Positions 43,013 to 52,409 of a DNA stretch of 64,000 nt are shown piece after piece (positions within the stretch are counted from its first letter, which is position 1; the number at the start of each line of letters is the position of its first letter). The DNA is from CAYGTO01 sp964352815 (GTDB taxonomy: Bacteria > Pseudomonadota > Alphaproteobacteria > Rickettsiales > UBA3002). The position numbers and the translations under genes were made by a program. The stretch spans positions 33,549 through 97,548 of the forward strand of contig CAYGTO010000008.1 of NCBI GenBank assembly GCA_964352815.1, given 5' to 3'. The notes below the pieces were generated by a model. That model worked only from the letters and a program-made list of their open reading frames with translations. It was not told the DNA's origin and searched no databases.

Positions 43013-43465
43013 CTAAGTTTTGGTCATTTCTTTCCAACCGCCGCCTTTTTGCTGCTGAATATAGGTCAGTGAATGGCCTTGGTCTTTGTAGGTTTTCCAT
43101 CGCGCGCGGGCCTGGTTTAGTGCCGTTTCATCGCGGCCATTGAACAGATCAAGCACCCGCTCATAGCCATCGAATGAGGCTGGCTCTGCGCCGCTCACAT
43201 TAACGAGCAATCGCGCGTCATTCGGGTTTTCCACCTGGTCCGTCACATAGATGGGCTGCTTGCCGGCATGGAGGTCTGCCTTCGTGCCATGCGGTACAAA
43301 GCGGCGCTCTTCTGCCCATAATGCGGCATCAAGTGCACGCATGGCTTGTTCTGATTCGGTCAAAATTACACTGCGAAACCCCGCCTTCAGCGTTTTTTGC
43401 ATCAGCGCTGGAAGCGCCTGTTCCAGCGGGGTGTGCAATAGATGGTAAAATTGAATGGTTGTCAT
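43013..43465 (-). CDS. holC: DNA polymerase III chi subunit
   Basis: This 150-residue protein matches HolC: IQFYHLLHTPLEQALPALMQ at the start, a central ALWAEERRFVPHGTKADLH with the typical W-x-x-x-x-x-F-x-P-H pattern, and QPIYVTD followed by a C-terminal W-K-T-Y region. Chi joins the clamp loader to SSB through the psi subunit. It lies downstream of pepA, the arrangement common in Proteobacteria, though 137 bp with a repeat separates them. Confidence 0.9.
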   Translation of the reverse strand: MTTIQFYHLLHTPLEQALPALMQKTLKAGFRSVILTESEQAMRALDAALWAEERRFVPHGTKADLHAGKQPIYVTDQVENPNDARLLVNVSGAEPASFDGYERVLDLFNGRDETALNQARARWKTYKDQGHSLTYIQQQKGGGWKEMTKT

Positions 43466-43476
43466 AATGTCCTTAT

Positions 43477-43583
43477 GTCATCCCGGCGAAAGCCGAGACT
43501 TCCCATCAAATAGTTGCACAAGATCCCGGATCTGGCTGCGGCTAAGTGTTAGGCACATAAGCCTCGCTGGCGTCCGGGATGAC
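43477..43583. repeat. Palindromic intergenic element between pepA and holC
   Basis: GTCATCCCGG (43477-43486) and CCGGGATGAC (43574-43583) are perfect 10-bp inverted ends of a 107-bp element. Internal TCCCGGATCT and CCGAGAC motifs give further pairing. Such bounded palindromes are common as REP-like or miniature elements in alphaproteobacteria. No ORF lies inside. Confidence 0.6.
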
Positions 43584-43602
43584 CAAAAGTTTTAACCCTT
43601 GG

Positions 43603-45123
43603 TCATTTTTCGTAATATTTTGTGACCAGTTCGTTAAGCAAGCGCACGCCCCATGCTGTGGAGCCTTTCGGGATCGTGGCTAAATCTTCTTTGGTCCATT
43701 CCGTGCCGGCAATGTCCAAATGCGCCCATGGCACCTCATTGACAAAGCGCTGGAGGAACTGACCTGCGGTGATACTGCCGGCATAGCGGCCGCCAATATT
43801 TTGCATGTCGGCAATGTCGGAGTTGATCTGCTTGTCATACTCCTCACCGAGCGGCAGGCGCCAGAGCTTCTCGCCCGTCGTCTCTTGCAGTGATTCCAGC
43901 TTTTTGCATAGATCGTCACTGTTCGAGAACAGGCCAGTGCGCGACGTACCCAGCGCCACAAGAATGGCGCCGGTGAGTGTCGCCAAATTGATCATGAATT
44001 GCGGCTTATATTTGCTTTGCGTGTACCACAGCGCGTCGGCAAGCACGAGGCGGCCTTCCGCATCAGTGTTCAGCACCTCAATGGTCTGGCCAGACATCGA
44101 TGTCACCACATCGCCCGGGCGCTGCGCATTCCCGTCGGGCATATTCTCAACTAGCCCAACGACGCCAATCGCATTCACCTTTGCTTTACGAAGCGCGAGG
44201 GTTTTCATGAGGCCCACGACGGTTCCTGCCCCGGCCATATCGAACTTCATGTCTTCCATGCCGCTGGCAGGTTTGATCGAAATCCCGCCTGTATCGAAGG
44301 TCACACCCTTACCGACGAAGGCGACGGGCTTTTTGCTTTTCGCTGCGCCGCTCCATTCCATGATCACGAGATAGGGATCGCGCACGGAACCTTGCGCGAC
44401 ACCAAGCAACGCGCCCATACCGAGTTTCGCCATTTGGGTTTTGTTGAGTGCAGTGACTTTAACGCCGTGCTTGGTGAGGGCCTTACATTCTTTCATGAAG
44501 GATTCAGGGTAGAGCACATTCGCTGGTTCGGTCACGACATCACGCGTCAAGAACGTGCCTTGAAGGATTGCATCGAGTGTTTTATGTACCTTCGTGGCGG
44601 CGGCTTTCGCGCCCGCTACGCTGACCTCTTTGAGCTGAGGCTTATCCTCTTTCTTTTCCTTCGTGCGATATTTATCGAACCGGTAAGAACGTAGCTGGAA
44701 GCCGTGCAGCGCGTGCGCTTCAGCGACCCCCTTATCGACTTTGCCGATGCCGCCATCTGCGCAGATCACCAGGCTGACAATGCCTTCCTTATTGACGCGT
44801 GCGGCGAGGGAGCCGGCGGCTTTTTCATAAGACAGATGGGTGATGTCTTTTTCCTTACCCAGGCCGACAATGTAGACGGTTTCGGCGGCGAGCGTATCCG
44901 GCGGGGTCAGCGAAATAATCTCACCTGCGCCGCCAGAGAATTTCCCATGCTTGATGGCTTTCTTGATCAGGCCTTTGGTCTTTTTATCGGCTTCAATTCC
45001 GAGCCCCTTGAGCGTGCCATTATCTGCAACGAAAAATGCCATCGCAAGCGGCGCTTTCGCTTTGCCTGGGTGTTTGCCCAACGTGGGTTTAACTTTCGCT
45101 GCGTCGATAAATTGCGTTTTCAT
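43603..45123 (-). CDS. pepA: Leucyl aminopeptidase (cytosol aminopeptidase, M17)
   Basis: This 506-residue dizinc enzyme removes N-terminal residues from peptides. Its metal-binding motifs are VAFVGKGVTFDTGGISIKP, GMEDMKFDMAGAGTVVGLM and the signature NTDAEGRLVLADAL. The length equals bacterial PepA. The N-terminal domain is the usual macro-like fold. It is divergent from lptF with about 115 bp between starts and has the family's conserved LGTSRTGLFSNSD segment. Confidence 0.96.
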   Translation of the reverse strand: MKTQFIDAAKVKPTLGKHPGKAKAPLAMAFFVADNGTLKGLGIEADKKTKGLIKKAIKHGKFSGGAGEIISLTPPDTLAAETVYIVGLGKEKDITHLSYEKAAGSLAARVNKEGIVSLVICADGGIGKVDKGVAEAHALHGFQLRSYRFDKYRTKEKKEDKPQLKEVSVAGAKAAATKVHKTLDAILQGTFLTRDVVTEPANVLYPESFMKECKALTKHGVKVTALNKTQMAKLGMGALLGVAQGSVRDPYLVIMEWSGAAKSKKPVAFVGKGVTFDTGGISIKPASGMEDMKFDMAGAGTVVGLMKTLALRKAKVNAIGVVGLVENMPDGNAQRPGDVVTSMSGQTIEVLNTDAEGRLVLADALWYTQSKYKPQFMINLATLTGAILVALGTSRTGLFSNSDDLCKKLESLQETTGEKLWRLPLGEEYDKQINSDIADMQNIGGRYAGSITAGQFLQRFVNEVPWAHLDIAGTEWTKEDLATIPKGSTAWGVRLLNELVTKYYEK

Positions 45124-45238
45124 AAAGCCTCCTTAAAGCATGGTATGATGAATGGGCTGAATGTACTGTATTCTTATTTGTCATGTAAAGGAGATAAGTA
45201 GCGTTGCACCAGGGTTCAATGTGCTGTATCACTATGAT

Positions 45239-46351
45239 ATGACACGACATTACATTCGTTACATCATGCAGTTGCTCGCTTGGCCGACTTTGCTGATTGC
45301 GGCGAGTCTGACGAGCATCATTTGGCTCACGCGTGCGTTGCGCTACATTGATTTTATTGTCAATCGCGGCCTGTCGATTGGGGATTTCATCTATATTACC
45401 GCGCTGCTGGTCCCGTCTTTGTTGATGGTGCTGTTGCCGGTCTCGCTGTTTATTGCCGTTCTATTTGCGTACAATAAACTGTCGACAGACAGTGAGTTAC
45501 TCGTGCTCAAAGCAGCGGGGATTAGCCGAATTCAACTTGCACTGCCCGCGGCCTATTTCTCGGCCTTTATCATGATGATCTGTTTTCTGATTAGCCTGGT
45601 GGTGCTGCCTGCGGCGAATCGAAACTTTAACGACATGCGTAATTTTATTCGTGATAATTATGCTTCGGTCCTGCTTCAAGAAGAAGTGTTTAATAACCCA
45701 ACAGACAAGCTGACCGTGTTTATTCGTGAACGAGATGACGAAGGGAATCTGCGTGGAATTATGGTGCATGATGCGCGCACCGGCTCGGATATTACCATGA
45801 TGGCCGAAGCAGGGCAGTTTGTGAATACGCCGGAAGGGCCACGCTTTTTTCTCAAAGGCGGGCTTCGTCAGGAGATGCGCAACGGAAAAATTTCATGGCT
45901 GAAATTTGATGAATACACGCTCGATATTAGTTTTTACACGGGCGCGAAACATACGCGCCAGCTGGATACCGATGAGATGAGCGTTGCGCAATTGCTGGAG
46001 CGCGCAAAAGATGCTGATGTGAAAGAATCTTGGCGCCATGAAATGATTGCTGAAGTGCATAAGCGGTTTAGCTTCCCGCTTTATTGCGTGAGCGTGACGC
46101 TGTTGGCGCTGGCCATTTTGCTCTATGGTGATCATCAACGGCGCGGCTACTGGAAGCGGCTCACTGTTGCGGCAGGGGCGGTTGGTGGTTGTCTTGTGAT
46201 TTCCGTATTGGTGAATAATGCGGTACTGAAAGACAGCGCACTCTTCCCGTTTATGTATGCTGCTCCTATCGGCATCGCGATGGCTGCAACAATGCTGCTG
46301 CTTACGAATCGCATTAGGTTGCCGCTTACCCAAATGCCGTTGAGGTCCTAA
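45239..46351 (+). CDS. lptF: LPS export ABC transporter permease LptF
   Basis: This 370-residue inner-membrane permease of the LptB2FG complex extracts LPS from the inner membrane. It has the typical six helices split by a periplasmic jellyroll. Family motifs are TRHYIRYIMQLLAW at the start, TDSELLVLKAAGISRIQL (coupling-helix region) and HKRFSFPLYCVSVTLLALAI. The ATG at 45239 is chosen; GTG 45221 and an in-frame ATG at 45161 are alternatives. It overlaps lptG by one base (TAATG). Confidence 0.94.
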   Translation: MTRHYIRYIMQLLAWPTLLIAASLTSIIWLTRALRYIDFIVNRGLSIGDFIYITALLVPSLLMVLLPVSLFIAVLFAYNKLSTDSELLVLKAAGISRIQLALPAAYFSAFIMMICFLISLVVLPAANRNFNDMRNFIRDNYASVLLQEEVFNNPTDKLTVFIRERDDEGNLRGIMVHDARTGSDITMMAEAGQFVNTPEGPRFFLKGGLRQEMRNGKISWLKFDEYTLDISFYTGAKHTRQLDTDEMSVAQLLERAKDADVKESWRHEMIAEVHKRFSFPLYCVSVTLLALAILLYGDHQRRGYWKRLTVAAGAVGGCLVISVLVNNAVLKDSALFPFMYAAPIGIAMAATMLLLTNRIRLPLTQMPLRS

Positions 46352-47469
46352 TGCCAGCGATTCTCTCTTTCTATATTGGGCGCCATTTTTTGTTGAGTAT
46401 CACGCTCGTACTCCTCGTGGTGATGGCGATTATTGGGCTGATTGAGTTTGTCGAATTACTGCGCCGCGCATCGCACAAAGAATATGATGTGCCGGTGTTG
46501 ATCGTGATGCAAATGACATTGTTCAAGCTTCCGCATACAGCGGAAAAGATTCTGCCCTTTGCGGTGCTCATTGGCAGCATGGTCGCACTCACGCGACTTA
46601 CAAAAGCGCAAGAGCTCGTGATTGCTCGTTCGTCTGGCGTATCTGTCTGGCAATTTTTGGCGCCTGCCATTTTTGTCGCAGCGTTGTTTGGGGTAATCAT
46701 GGTGACGGTGTTCAACCCAATCTCTGCGGCCATGATTTCGCGTTATGAAGTGATTGAGGGAAAATACATTACTGGCCGCCCGAGTGTGCTTTCTGTATCG
46801 AAATCTGGCTTGTGGCTACGACAAGTCGATGATTATGAAACGTCGCTCTATGGCGAACCCGTAGCCGAATATATTCTGCATTCACAGCGTCTTGTGCAAA
46901 GCACCATGGAAATGCAAGAAGTAACCTTATTTTTGTTCGGGGAGAATGACGCGTTTCTCGGCCGGCTCGATGCAGAAACCGCACAGCTTGTTCCAGGCAA
47001 ATGGCTGATGACGAATACCGTGCTCTCAACCACGGGCAAGCGGCCCATTGTCCGCGAGAAATATACGTTGCCTACGGAGTTGAACATTAAGCAAATTCAA
47101 GACAGCTTCGCATCGCCGAAAACCCTATCTTTTTGGGAGATGCCTGACTTTATTGATACGCTGCGCAAGGCTGGGTTCTCTGCTCTGCGCCACCAGCTCC
47201 ATTTGCATGCATTGCTGTCAACGCCCTTTAGTCTGGCCGCCATGGTGTGCATCGCGGCGCTGTTCTCGCTTCGCCTTCCAAGGCGCGGGAAAGTCGGCTT
47301 AATGGTGGTTGGCGGCGTGGCGATCGGGTTTGGGATTAATTTCTTCACCAACATCGTCTATGCGCTGGGCCTTTCCGGGAGTTTGCCCATCTATCTCGCC
47401 GCCTGGACACCCGCCGCCATCACGCTCATGTTAGCCGTGGCGTTGCTACTACATCTTGAGGATGGTTAG
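46351..47469 (+). CDS. lptG: LPS export ABC transporter permease LptG
   Basis: This 372-residue partner of LptF has the same six-helix layout with a periplasmic jellyroll (about residues 130-260). Family motifs are TRLTKAQELVIARSSGVSVW (coupling-helix region), PHTAEKILPFAVLIGSM and the C-terminal VVGGVAIGFGINFFTNIVYA. LptB is not in the window. Coupled translation with lptF is indicated by the TAATG overlap, and lptD follows after 59 bp. Confidence 0.94.
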   Translation: MPAILSFYIGRHFLLSITLVLLVVMAIIGLIEFVELLRRASHKEYDVPVLIVMQMTLFKLPHTAEKILPFAVLIGSMVALTRLTKAQELVIARSSGVSVWQFLAPAIFVAALFGVIMVTVFNPISAAMISRYEVIEGKYITGRPSVLSVSKSGLWLRQVDDYETSLYGEPVAEYILHSQRLVQSTMEMQEVTLFLFGENDAFLGRLDAETAQLVPGKWLMTNTVLSTTGKRPIVREKYTLPTELNIKQIQDSFASPKTLSFWEMPDFIDTLRKAGFSALRHQLHLHALLSTPFSLAAMVCIAALFSLRLPRRGKVGLMVVGGVAIGFGINFFTNIVYALGLSGSLPIYLAAWTPAAITLMLAVALLLHLEDG

Positions 47470-47528
47470 AGCGGGATAATCCCCTGATAGAATTTGAGTT
47501 TTTGGCATCTGCGGGATAGTTTGAGAGA

Positions 47529-49676
47529 ATGGATCAGACCGCCTTGCTAACAATCAGACGCTATATCTTGTGTGTCGCACTTGCCGTGTGTTTCCTCGCG
47601 ACGCCGGCTGCATGGGCGCAAGATAAGCCGAGCACTTCTCTGCCCGTGCTGCTCGAAGCCGATCATATGGGCTATGATCAAGAGAAGGATGTGGTGGTCG
47701 CGCTCGGGAATGTCGAAGTCGTGCAAGGCGAGACCATCGTGGTGTCGGACAAGCTCACCTATTATGTCAGCGAAAATGTCGTGGTTGCGGAAAGTAATGT
47801 TAGCATGTTGCGCCCGGATGGCACGGTGTATATGGCAGAAAAGGTGCAGCTTAAAGATGATCTAGAGCGCGGGGTAATCAATAAATTCCGCGTGTTCCTG
47901 GTGGATAATTCACGTTTCGCCGCAGTGGAGGCGCGCCGTGTCAGTGAATCACAGTTAGAGTTAAAGAATGCCTCCTACACGCCGTGTAAACTGTGCGAGG
48001 GAAGTGACCCGTTATGGCAGTTCAAAGCACGCGATATCGAAGTGGATGATGAGCGCGAGGTCATTGAATATTACCACGCGTTTTTAGAAGTGTATGGGGT
48101 TCCGGTTGTCTACACGCCTTATTTCTCGCATGCGACGCCAAATGCGAGCCGTCAAACGGGCTTCCTAACGCCAGAATATGGCACGAGCTCGAACTTTGGT
48201 GCGACCTTGGTGGCGCCGATTTATCTCAATATGGGAGCGGATAAAGAGGCGTTGGTAACGCCAACCTTTACGGAAGAAGAAGGGGTGGTCGTCGATACGG
48301 ACTATACGCAACTTTTTGATAGTGGAAATTTGCGATTAAATTTCAGTTTAACCGCGCCAGAAAAACGTGATGTCGATGGAAATCGTATCGATGGCAATGA
48401 GTTCCGTGGTCACATTTTTACTCAGGGTGATTTTACGGCGTCCGAAAATTGGAAGCTTGGTTTTGACATCAACCGTAGCACCGACGATACCTATCTGCGT
48501 CGTTATCGCTATACCAATAGCTTCGATCTCACCAGTGTTGCCTATGGCCGCTATCTTGGCGGTGGTCGGAATTATTTTGAAGCAGAGAGCCTAGCGTTCC
48601 AAGGGCTGCGTGAGTCAGCAGACCAAGATCAGATCCCCTTCATTTTGCCGCATTTAAGCGGTTATTATGAGACCGAACCCGGCATGTGGGATGCGCGGTT
48701 TTTCACGCGGGCCGATACGCGGGTATTATCGCGTGATGATGGGCCGCGCAGTCAGCGTGCGTCTCTCACGACGGGGGTCAAAGTTCCGATTGCCACCTCT
48801 GGCGGACATTTGATCGATTTCACCACCCAGCTCCGTCAAGATGCCTATGCATTCCAAGATGTGGTGCTGAACGGCAGCCCCGAAGATGGCTCAGAGCTTC
48901 GCACTATTCCTCAGGCTTCCTTGCATTGGCGTTATCCGTTGATCTCGTCTTCTGCAAGCGGGAGCTTAACGATCGAGCCGAATGTGTTGATGGTAGCCAC
49001 TTCGCGCGGCAGTAACCCAAACGAAATTGTTGATGAAGAAAATCTCGGCGTTGAACTGTCAGACATTAACCTCTTCAGCACCGACCCGTTTGCCGGGAAT
49101 GATCTCGTCGATGAATCCTCGCGCGTCACCTACGGCCTGCGAGGCCAGTGGTATAGTAATTCGAATTATCACCTCTATTTTATGTTGGGCCAAAGTTACT
49201 TGATTACCAACGACACGCCGTTCCCTTATAATAATGACCCGGGCGCAGATTTTTCTGATTATGTGGCGCGTGTGGATGCGTCGCTGGGTGAAAGCACGGA
49301 GATCAGCTATTTCACGCAATTTAGCCAAGATTCGCTCGAAGCATTGCGCCATGAACTGCGCAGCACAATATCCATTGATCCGGTGCTGTTTTCAGTGATA
49401 TACACCAATGAAGAAGAAACAAGGCTGTTCGAACGAAGCGATGAAATTTTTGTATCCACGAATGTGCAAGTTACCGATAACTGGGCGTTTAATGCTTCCG
49501 GGCGCCGAGATTTGCGCGGGCAGGGCAGCATGATTTCGCATGGCTTTGGATTGACCTATAGCAATGACTGTATTGCCGTACAGACGGCGGCGGAACGGTT
49601 CTTCACGCAGGATCGTGACTTAGAACAAGAAACACGATTCTTGGCGCGCGTGTTCCTCAAGAATTTGGATTATTAA
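47529..49676 (+). CDS. lptD: LPS-assembly outer membrane protein LptD
   Basis: This 715-residue protein has a signal peptide (YILCVALAVCFLATPAAWAQ). An OstA-like periplasmic domain follows, with VLLEADHMGYDQEKDVVVAL and EVVQGETIVVSDKLTYY, then the large C-terminal barrel. Cys in YTPCKLCEG and near the end in SNDCIAVQ could form the disulfides needed for LptD function. It places LPS in the outer leaflet with LptE. It is followed one base later by surA, which assists LptD folding. Confidence 0.94.
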   Translation: MDQTALLTIRRYILCVALAVCFLATPAAWAQDKPSTSLPVLLEADHMGYDQEKDVVVALGNVEVVQGETIVVSDKLTYYVSENVVVAESNVSMLRPDGTVYMAEKVQLKDDLERGVINKFRVFLVDNSRFAAVEARRVSESQLELKNASYTPCKLCEGSDPLWQFKARDIEVDDEREVIEYYHAFLEVYGVPVVYTPYFSHATPNASRQTGFLTPEYGTSSNFGATLVAPIYLNMGADKEALVTPTFTEEEGVVVDTDYTQLFDSGNLRLNFSLTAPEKRDVDGNRIDGNEFRGHIFTQGDFTASENWKLGFDINRSTDDTYLRRYRYTNSFDLTSVAYGRYLGGGRNYFEAESLAFQGLRESADQDQIPFILPHLSGYYETEPGMWDARFFTRADTRVLSRDDGPRSQRASLTTGVKVPIATSGGHLIDFTTQLRQDAYAFQDVVLNGSPEDGSELRTIPQASLHWRYPLISSSASGSLTIEPNVLMVATSRGSNPNEIVDEENLGVELSDINLFSTDPFAGNDLVDESSRVTYGLRGQWYSNSNYHLYFMLGQSYLITNDTPFPYNNDPGADFSDYVARVDASLGESTEISYFTQFSQDSLEALRHELRSTISIDPVLFSVIYTNEEETRLFERSDEIFVSTNVQVTDNWAFNASGRRDLRGQGSMISHGFGLTYSNDCIAVQTAAERFFTQDRDLEQETRFLARVFLKNLDY

Positions 49677-49677
49677 G

Positions 49678-50925
49678 ATGAAGTGGCTCGTCTCGATTCT
49701 CATGATTATGATAAGCGCTGCAGCCCATGCGGAGTCGTTCAAAATCGCAGCCATTGTGAATGATGATATTATTTCTAATATTGATTTACAGAATCGGGTG
49801 AATCTGGTGATTCACACCACCGCACTCAAAGACACGCCGGAAACACGTGAGAAGCTAAAAAGCCAGGTGCTAGTGGCGTTGATTGATGAGCGCCTCAAGA
49901 AACAAGAAGCTCAGCGCTCAAGCATTAGCGCGACAGAGTCCGATTTGAATACGGCGATTGCGAATTTAGAGCGTCAGCAGAAAAGTGAAGAGTCGAAAGA
50001 TATTCGTACTTTTTTGAAGAGTCGCGGTATTCCATTTTCATCGTTCCAGGACCAGCTAGAAAGTCAGATTATTTGGAATAAAATTGTGCGTAGTAACATC
50101 GCGCGCAATGTGACAGTGCTTGAAAGCGAAGTGAAACGTGCGCAGCGCCAGATTGTGAATTCTGTGCAGGAAGAGGTGAACATTGCCTCACTGACGTTGC
50201 CTGTTGCGACCCCTGAAGATGAATTGAAAGTGCAGCAATTTGCTGAGTCACTGGCGCGTCAGGCAGAAGATGCGCAACGTTTTGACGCACTCGCCCGTCA
50301 GCTAGGAAGCTCGGGGCAATCGTCAGTGCGTAGCGGCTGGGTGGCCGAGGGGCGGCTGGATCCGATATATAAACGCGTGCTGCGCAGTATGGAAGCCGGG
50401 CAAGTCAGCGAGCCGCTTCGTACACCCAATGGCTATGAAATTTTGCTTTATCAAGGACGCCGGGAGCGCCCATCCATTGCGGATGCAGAGCTGGTGGTAA
50501 AGCAAATCCAGCTATCGCTTGAACAAGAGGCTGCCAAAGAAGAAGTTGAAATTTTGATGTCGATTGCGAAAGATGTCGCGCGTAATCCTGGCACCTGTTT
50601 TGACGAGACCGTATCGGGAGTTGAGAGCCTCGAAGGGATGAATATTTCGGTCGATTTCTACCGCGCAAAACAAAGCGAGATGGCCCCGCCCATTCAGCGC
50701 TTGGTTGGCGCATTGAACGTGGGGCAAGTCACGCCACCCTTTGCCACACCGACAGGAATTCAGCTGATGACTGTGTGTGAGCGGCTTGAGCTGCCGCCTG
50801 AATTACCAGACCCGGCGAAGGTGCGCCAGGTGTTGTTTGAAGAGAAAGTGCAGCTTGAGGCGCAGAAATATCTGCGTGATTTACGCCGCAATGCCTTTAT
50901 TGATCGGCGCGAATTGTCGCTATGA
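49678..50925 (+). CDS. surA: Periplasmic chaperone / peptidyl-prolyl isomerase SurA-like
   Basis: This 415-residue protein has a signal (MKWLVSILMIMISAAAHAES) and the SurA N-domain start FKIAAIVNDDIISNIDLQNR. A parvulin-like domain lies around residues 180-265, with SSVRSGWVAEGRLDPIYKRV and QVSEPLRTPNGYEILLY. A second, weaker repeat (VGALNVGQVTPPFATPTGIQ) comes near the C-terminus. It folds outer-membrane proteins. It overlaps rsmA in an ATGA junction. pdxA, which often lies between surA and rsmA, is absent here. Confidence 0.9.
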   Translation: MKWLVSILMIMISAAAHAESFKIAAIVNDDIISNIDLQNRVNLVIHTTALKDTPETREKLKSQVLVALIDERLKKQEAQRSSISATESDLNTAIANLERQQKSEESKDIRTFLKSRGIPFSSFQDQLESQIIWNKIVRSNIARNVTVLESEVKRAQRQIVNSVQEEVNIASLTLPVATPEDELKVQQFAESLARQAEDAQRFDALARQLGSSGQSSVRSGWVAEGRLDPIYKRVLRSMEAGQVSEPLRTPNGYEILLYQGRRERPSIADAELVVKQIQLSLEQEAAKEEVEILMSIAKDVARNPGTCFDETVSGVESLEGMNISVDFYRAKQSEMAPPIQRLVGALNVGQVTPPFATPTGIQLMTVCERLELPPELPDPAKVRQVLFEEKVQLEAQKYLRDLRRNAFIDRRELSL

Positions 50926-51791
50926 GCACAGCACTTCCCTCGCTCGAAACGGTGATTGAAAGTTTTGAGCTGCGCCCCAAAAAATCTCTCGGGCAGAATT
51001 TTCTCTTAGACCCGGCCTTACTGTCACAGCTCGTGCGCTATGCCGGCTCGCTCAAAGGGATGCATGTGCTTGAGATTGGTCCTGGGCCAGGCGGTTTGAC
51101 CCGCGCATTGCTAGAGAGTGATGCGGCCCACGTCACAGCACTGGAGCGTGATGAGCGGGCAGTACGCGCGGCGTCTTTGCTTGTGCAGACATATCCTGAA
51201 CGGTTTAGCATTCGTGAAGGGGACGCGCTTGATGTGAACCCGATTGAGACCATCGCTGCACCGCGTGCCATTGTTGCGAATCTACCCTATAATATTTCCA
51301 CGGTGCTCCTGACGCGCTGGCTTGAACACATTCAGGATGATGCCAACGCCTATGCGCTGCTCTTACTGATGTTTCAGAAAGAAGTGGCTAACCGACTCAC
51401 TGCCGGACCCAATGACTCAAGCTATGGCCGGTTATCTGTTTTAACACAGTGGCTGTGTGATACGGAACAAGTCTATGATATTCCCGCAGAAGCCTTTTCT
51501 CCGCCACCTAAGGTAGATTCGGCCCTCGTGCGCTTCGTTCCAAAACCGATAGAGAAGCGCGCCGATGCCGGATCCTATGCTGCACTTTCGCAGATCCTGG
51601 ATGCAGCATTCGGTCAGCGGCGAAAAATGTTGCGCCGCAGTATGAAAGGGTTTGGCGATGCGTTTTTAGATGTGATGGAGCAGTGTGGTATTGAGAGTGA
51701 TCGACGCGCTGAGTCTTTAAGCGTTATGGAATATGCGGCATTAGCGAAAGCGTGGCATCTGTCTAATGGGACTGGCTCAAATGATCGATAA
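50922..51791 (+). CDS. rsmA: 16S rRNA dimethyladenosine transferase RsmA (KsgA)
   Basis: This 289-residue enzyme dimethylates two adjacent adenosines in helix 45 of 16S rRNA. It has RPKKSLGQNFLLDPALLSQL at the start, the SAM motif VLEIGPGPGGLTRALLE and the catalytic NLPYNISTVL. The C-terminal part has PPPKVDSALVRF. Its last 29 nt overlap the 3' end of the convergent gmk gene. It completes the lptD-surA-rsmA operon. Confidence 0.96.
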   Translation: MSTALPSLETVIESFELRPKKSLGQNFLLDPALLSQLVRYAGSLKGMHVLEIGPGPGGLTRALLESDAAHVTALERDERAVRAASLLVQTYPERFSIREGDALDVNPIETIAAPRAIVANLPYNISTVLLTRWLEHIQDDANAYALLLLMFQKEVANRLTAGPNDSSYGRLSVLTQWLCDTEQVYDIPAEAFSPPPKVDSALVRFVPKPIEKRADAGSYAALSQILDAAFGQRRKMLRRSMKGFGDAFLDVMEQCGIESDRRAESLSVMEYAALAKAWHLSNGTGSNDR

Positions 51792-52401
51792 AGTCTGAGA
51801 GATAGGTCTGGCGAATACGTTTCAAACGCTCTGCTTTCAGAATATTGATAATGTCGTTCAGCGCTTGCTCAAGGTCATTATTTACCACAACATAATCATA
51901 CTCTTCCCAATGGCTAATCTCCGCCTCAGCTTTGGCCATACGATGTTTCACGACCTCATCGCTATCTTGCGCGCGGCTACGAAGGCGGCGCTCCAATTCG
52001 CGAAGTGATGGCGGCAGAATGAACACGCTGACCAAATCATCGCGGCGTTTTTCTGCTAACTGGCGTGTGCCTTGCCAATCAATATCGAACAGTACATCCT
52101 TGCCCTTATCGAGCGTTTTATTGACATATTCATGGCGCGTTCCATATTTCTCGCCAAAGACCAGCGCATGTTCAAGGAACTCATCATGTTCGATCATCTG
52201 ATCGAAACGTGACTCATCGGTAAAGAAGTAATCGACCCCTTCTTCTTCACCGGGGCGCATTGAACGGGTGGTGACTGAGATTGACATTTTTAGTCGATCT
52301 TGGGTCTCGAGTAGCTTGCGTGATAAGGTTGTCTTTCCCGCGCCAGACGGAGAGGAAAGTACAAACATAAAACCGCGGCGATGTTCGAGAGGGTGCTCCA
52401 T
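51763..52401 (-). CDS. gmk: Guanylate kinase
   Basis: This 212-residue enzyme phosphorylates GMP to GDP. The P-loop is in FVLSSPSGAGKTTLSRKLLE. The GMP-binding features are SVTTRSMRPGEEEGVDYFF and ALVFGEKYGTRHEYVN. The length is normal. It overlaps rsmA convergently by 29 nt and is preceded on the same strand by the SCO1-like gene, 8 bp away. The C-terminal extension VNNDLEQALNDIINIL is usual for the family. Confidence 0.96.
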   Translation of the reverse strand: MEHPLEHRRGFMFVLSSPSGAGKTTLSRKLLETQDRLKMSISVTTRSMRPGEEEGVDYFFTDESRFDQMIEHDEFLEHALVFGEKYGTRHEYVNKTLDKGKDVLFDIDWQGTRQLAEKRRDDLVSVFILPPSLRELERRLRSRAQDSDEVVKHRMAKAEAEISHWEEYDYVVVNNDLEQALNDIINILKAERLKRIRQTYLSDFIDHLSQSH

Positions 52402-52409
52402 AATGCCCC

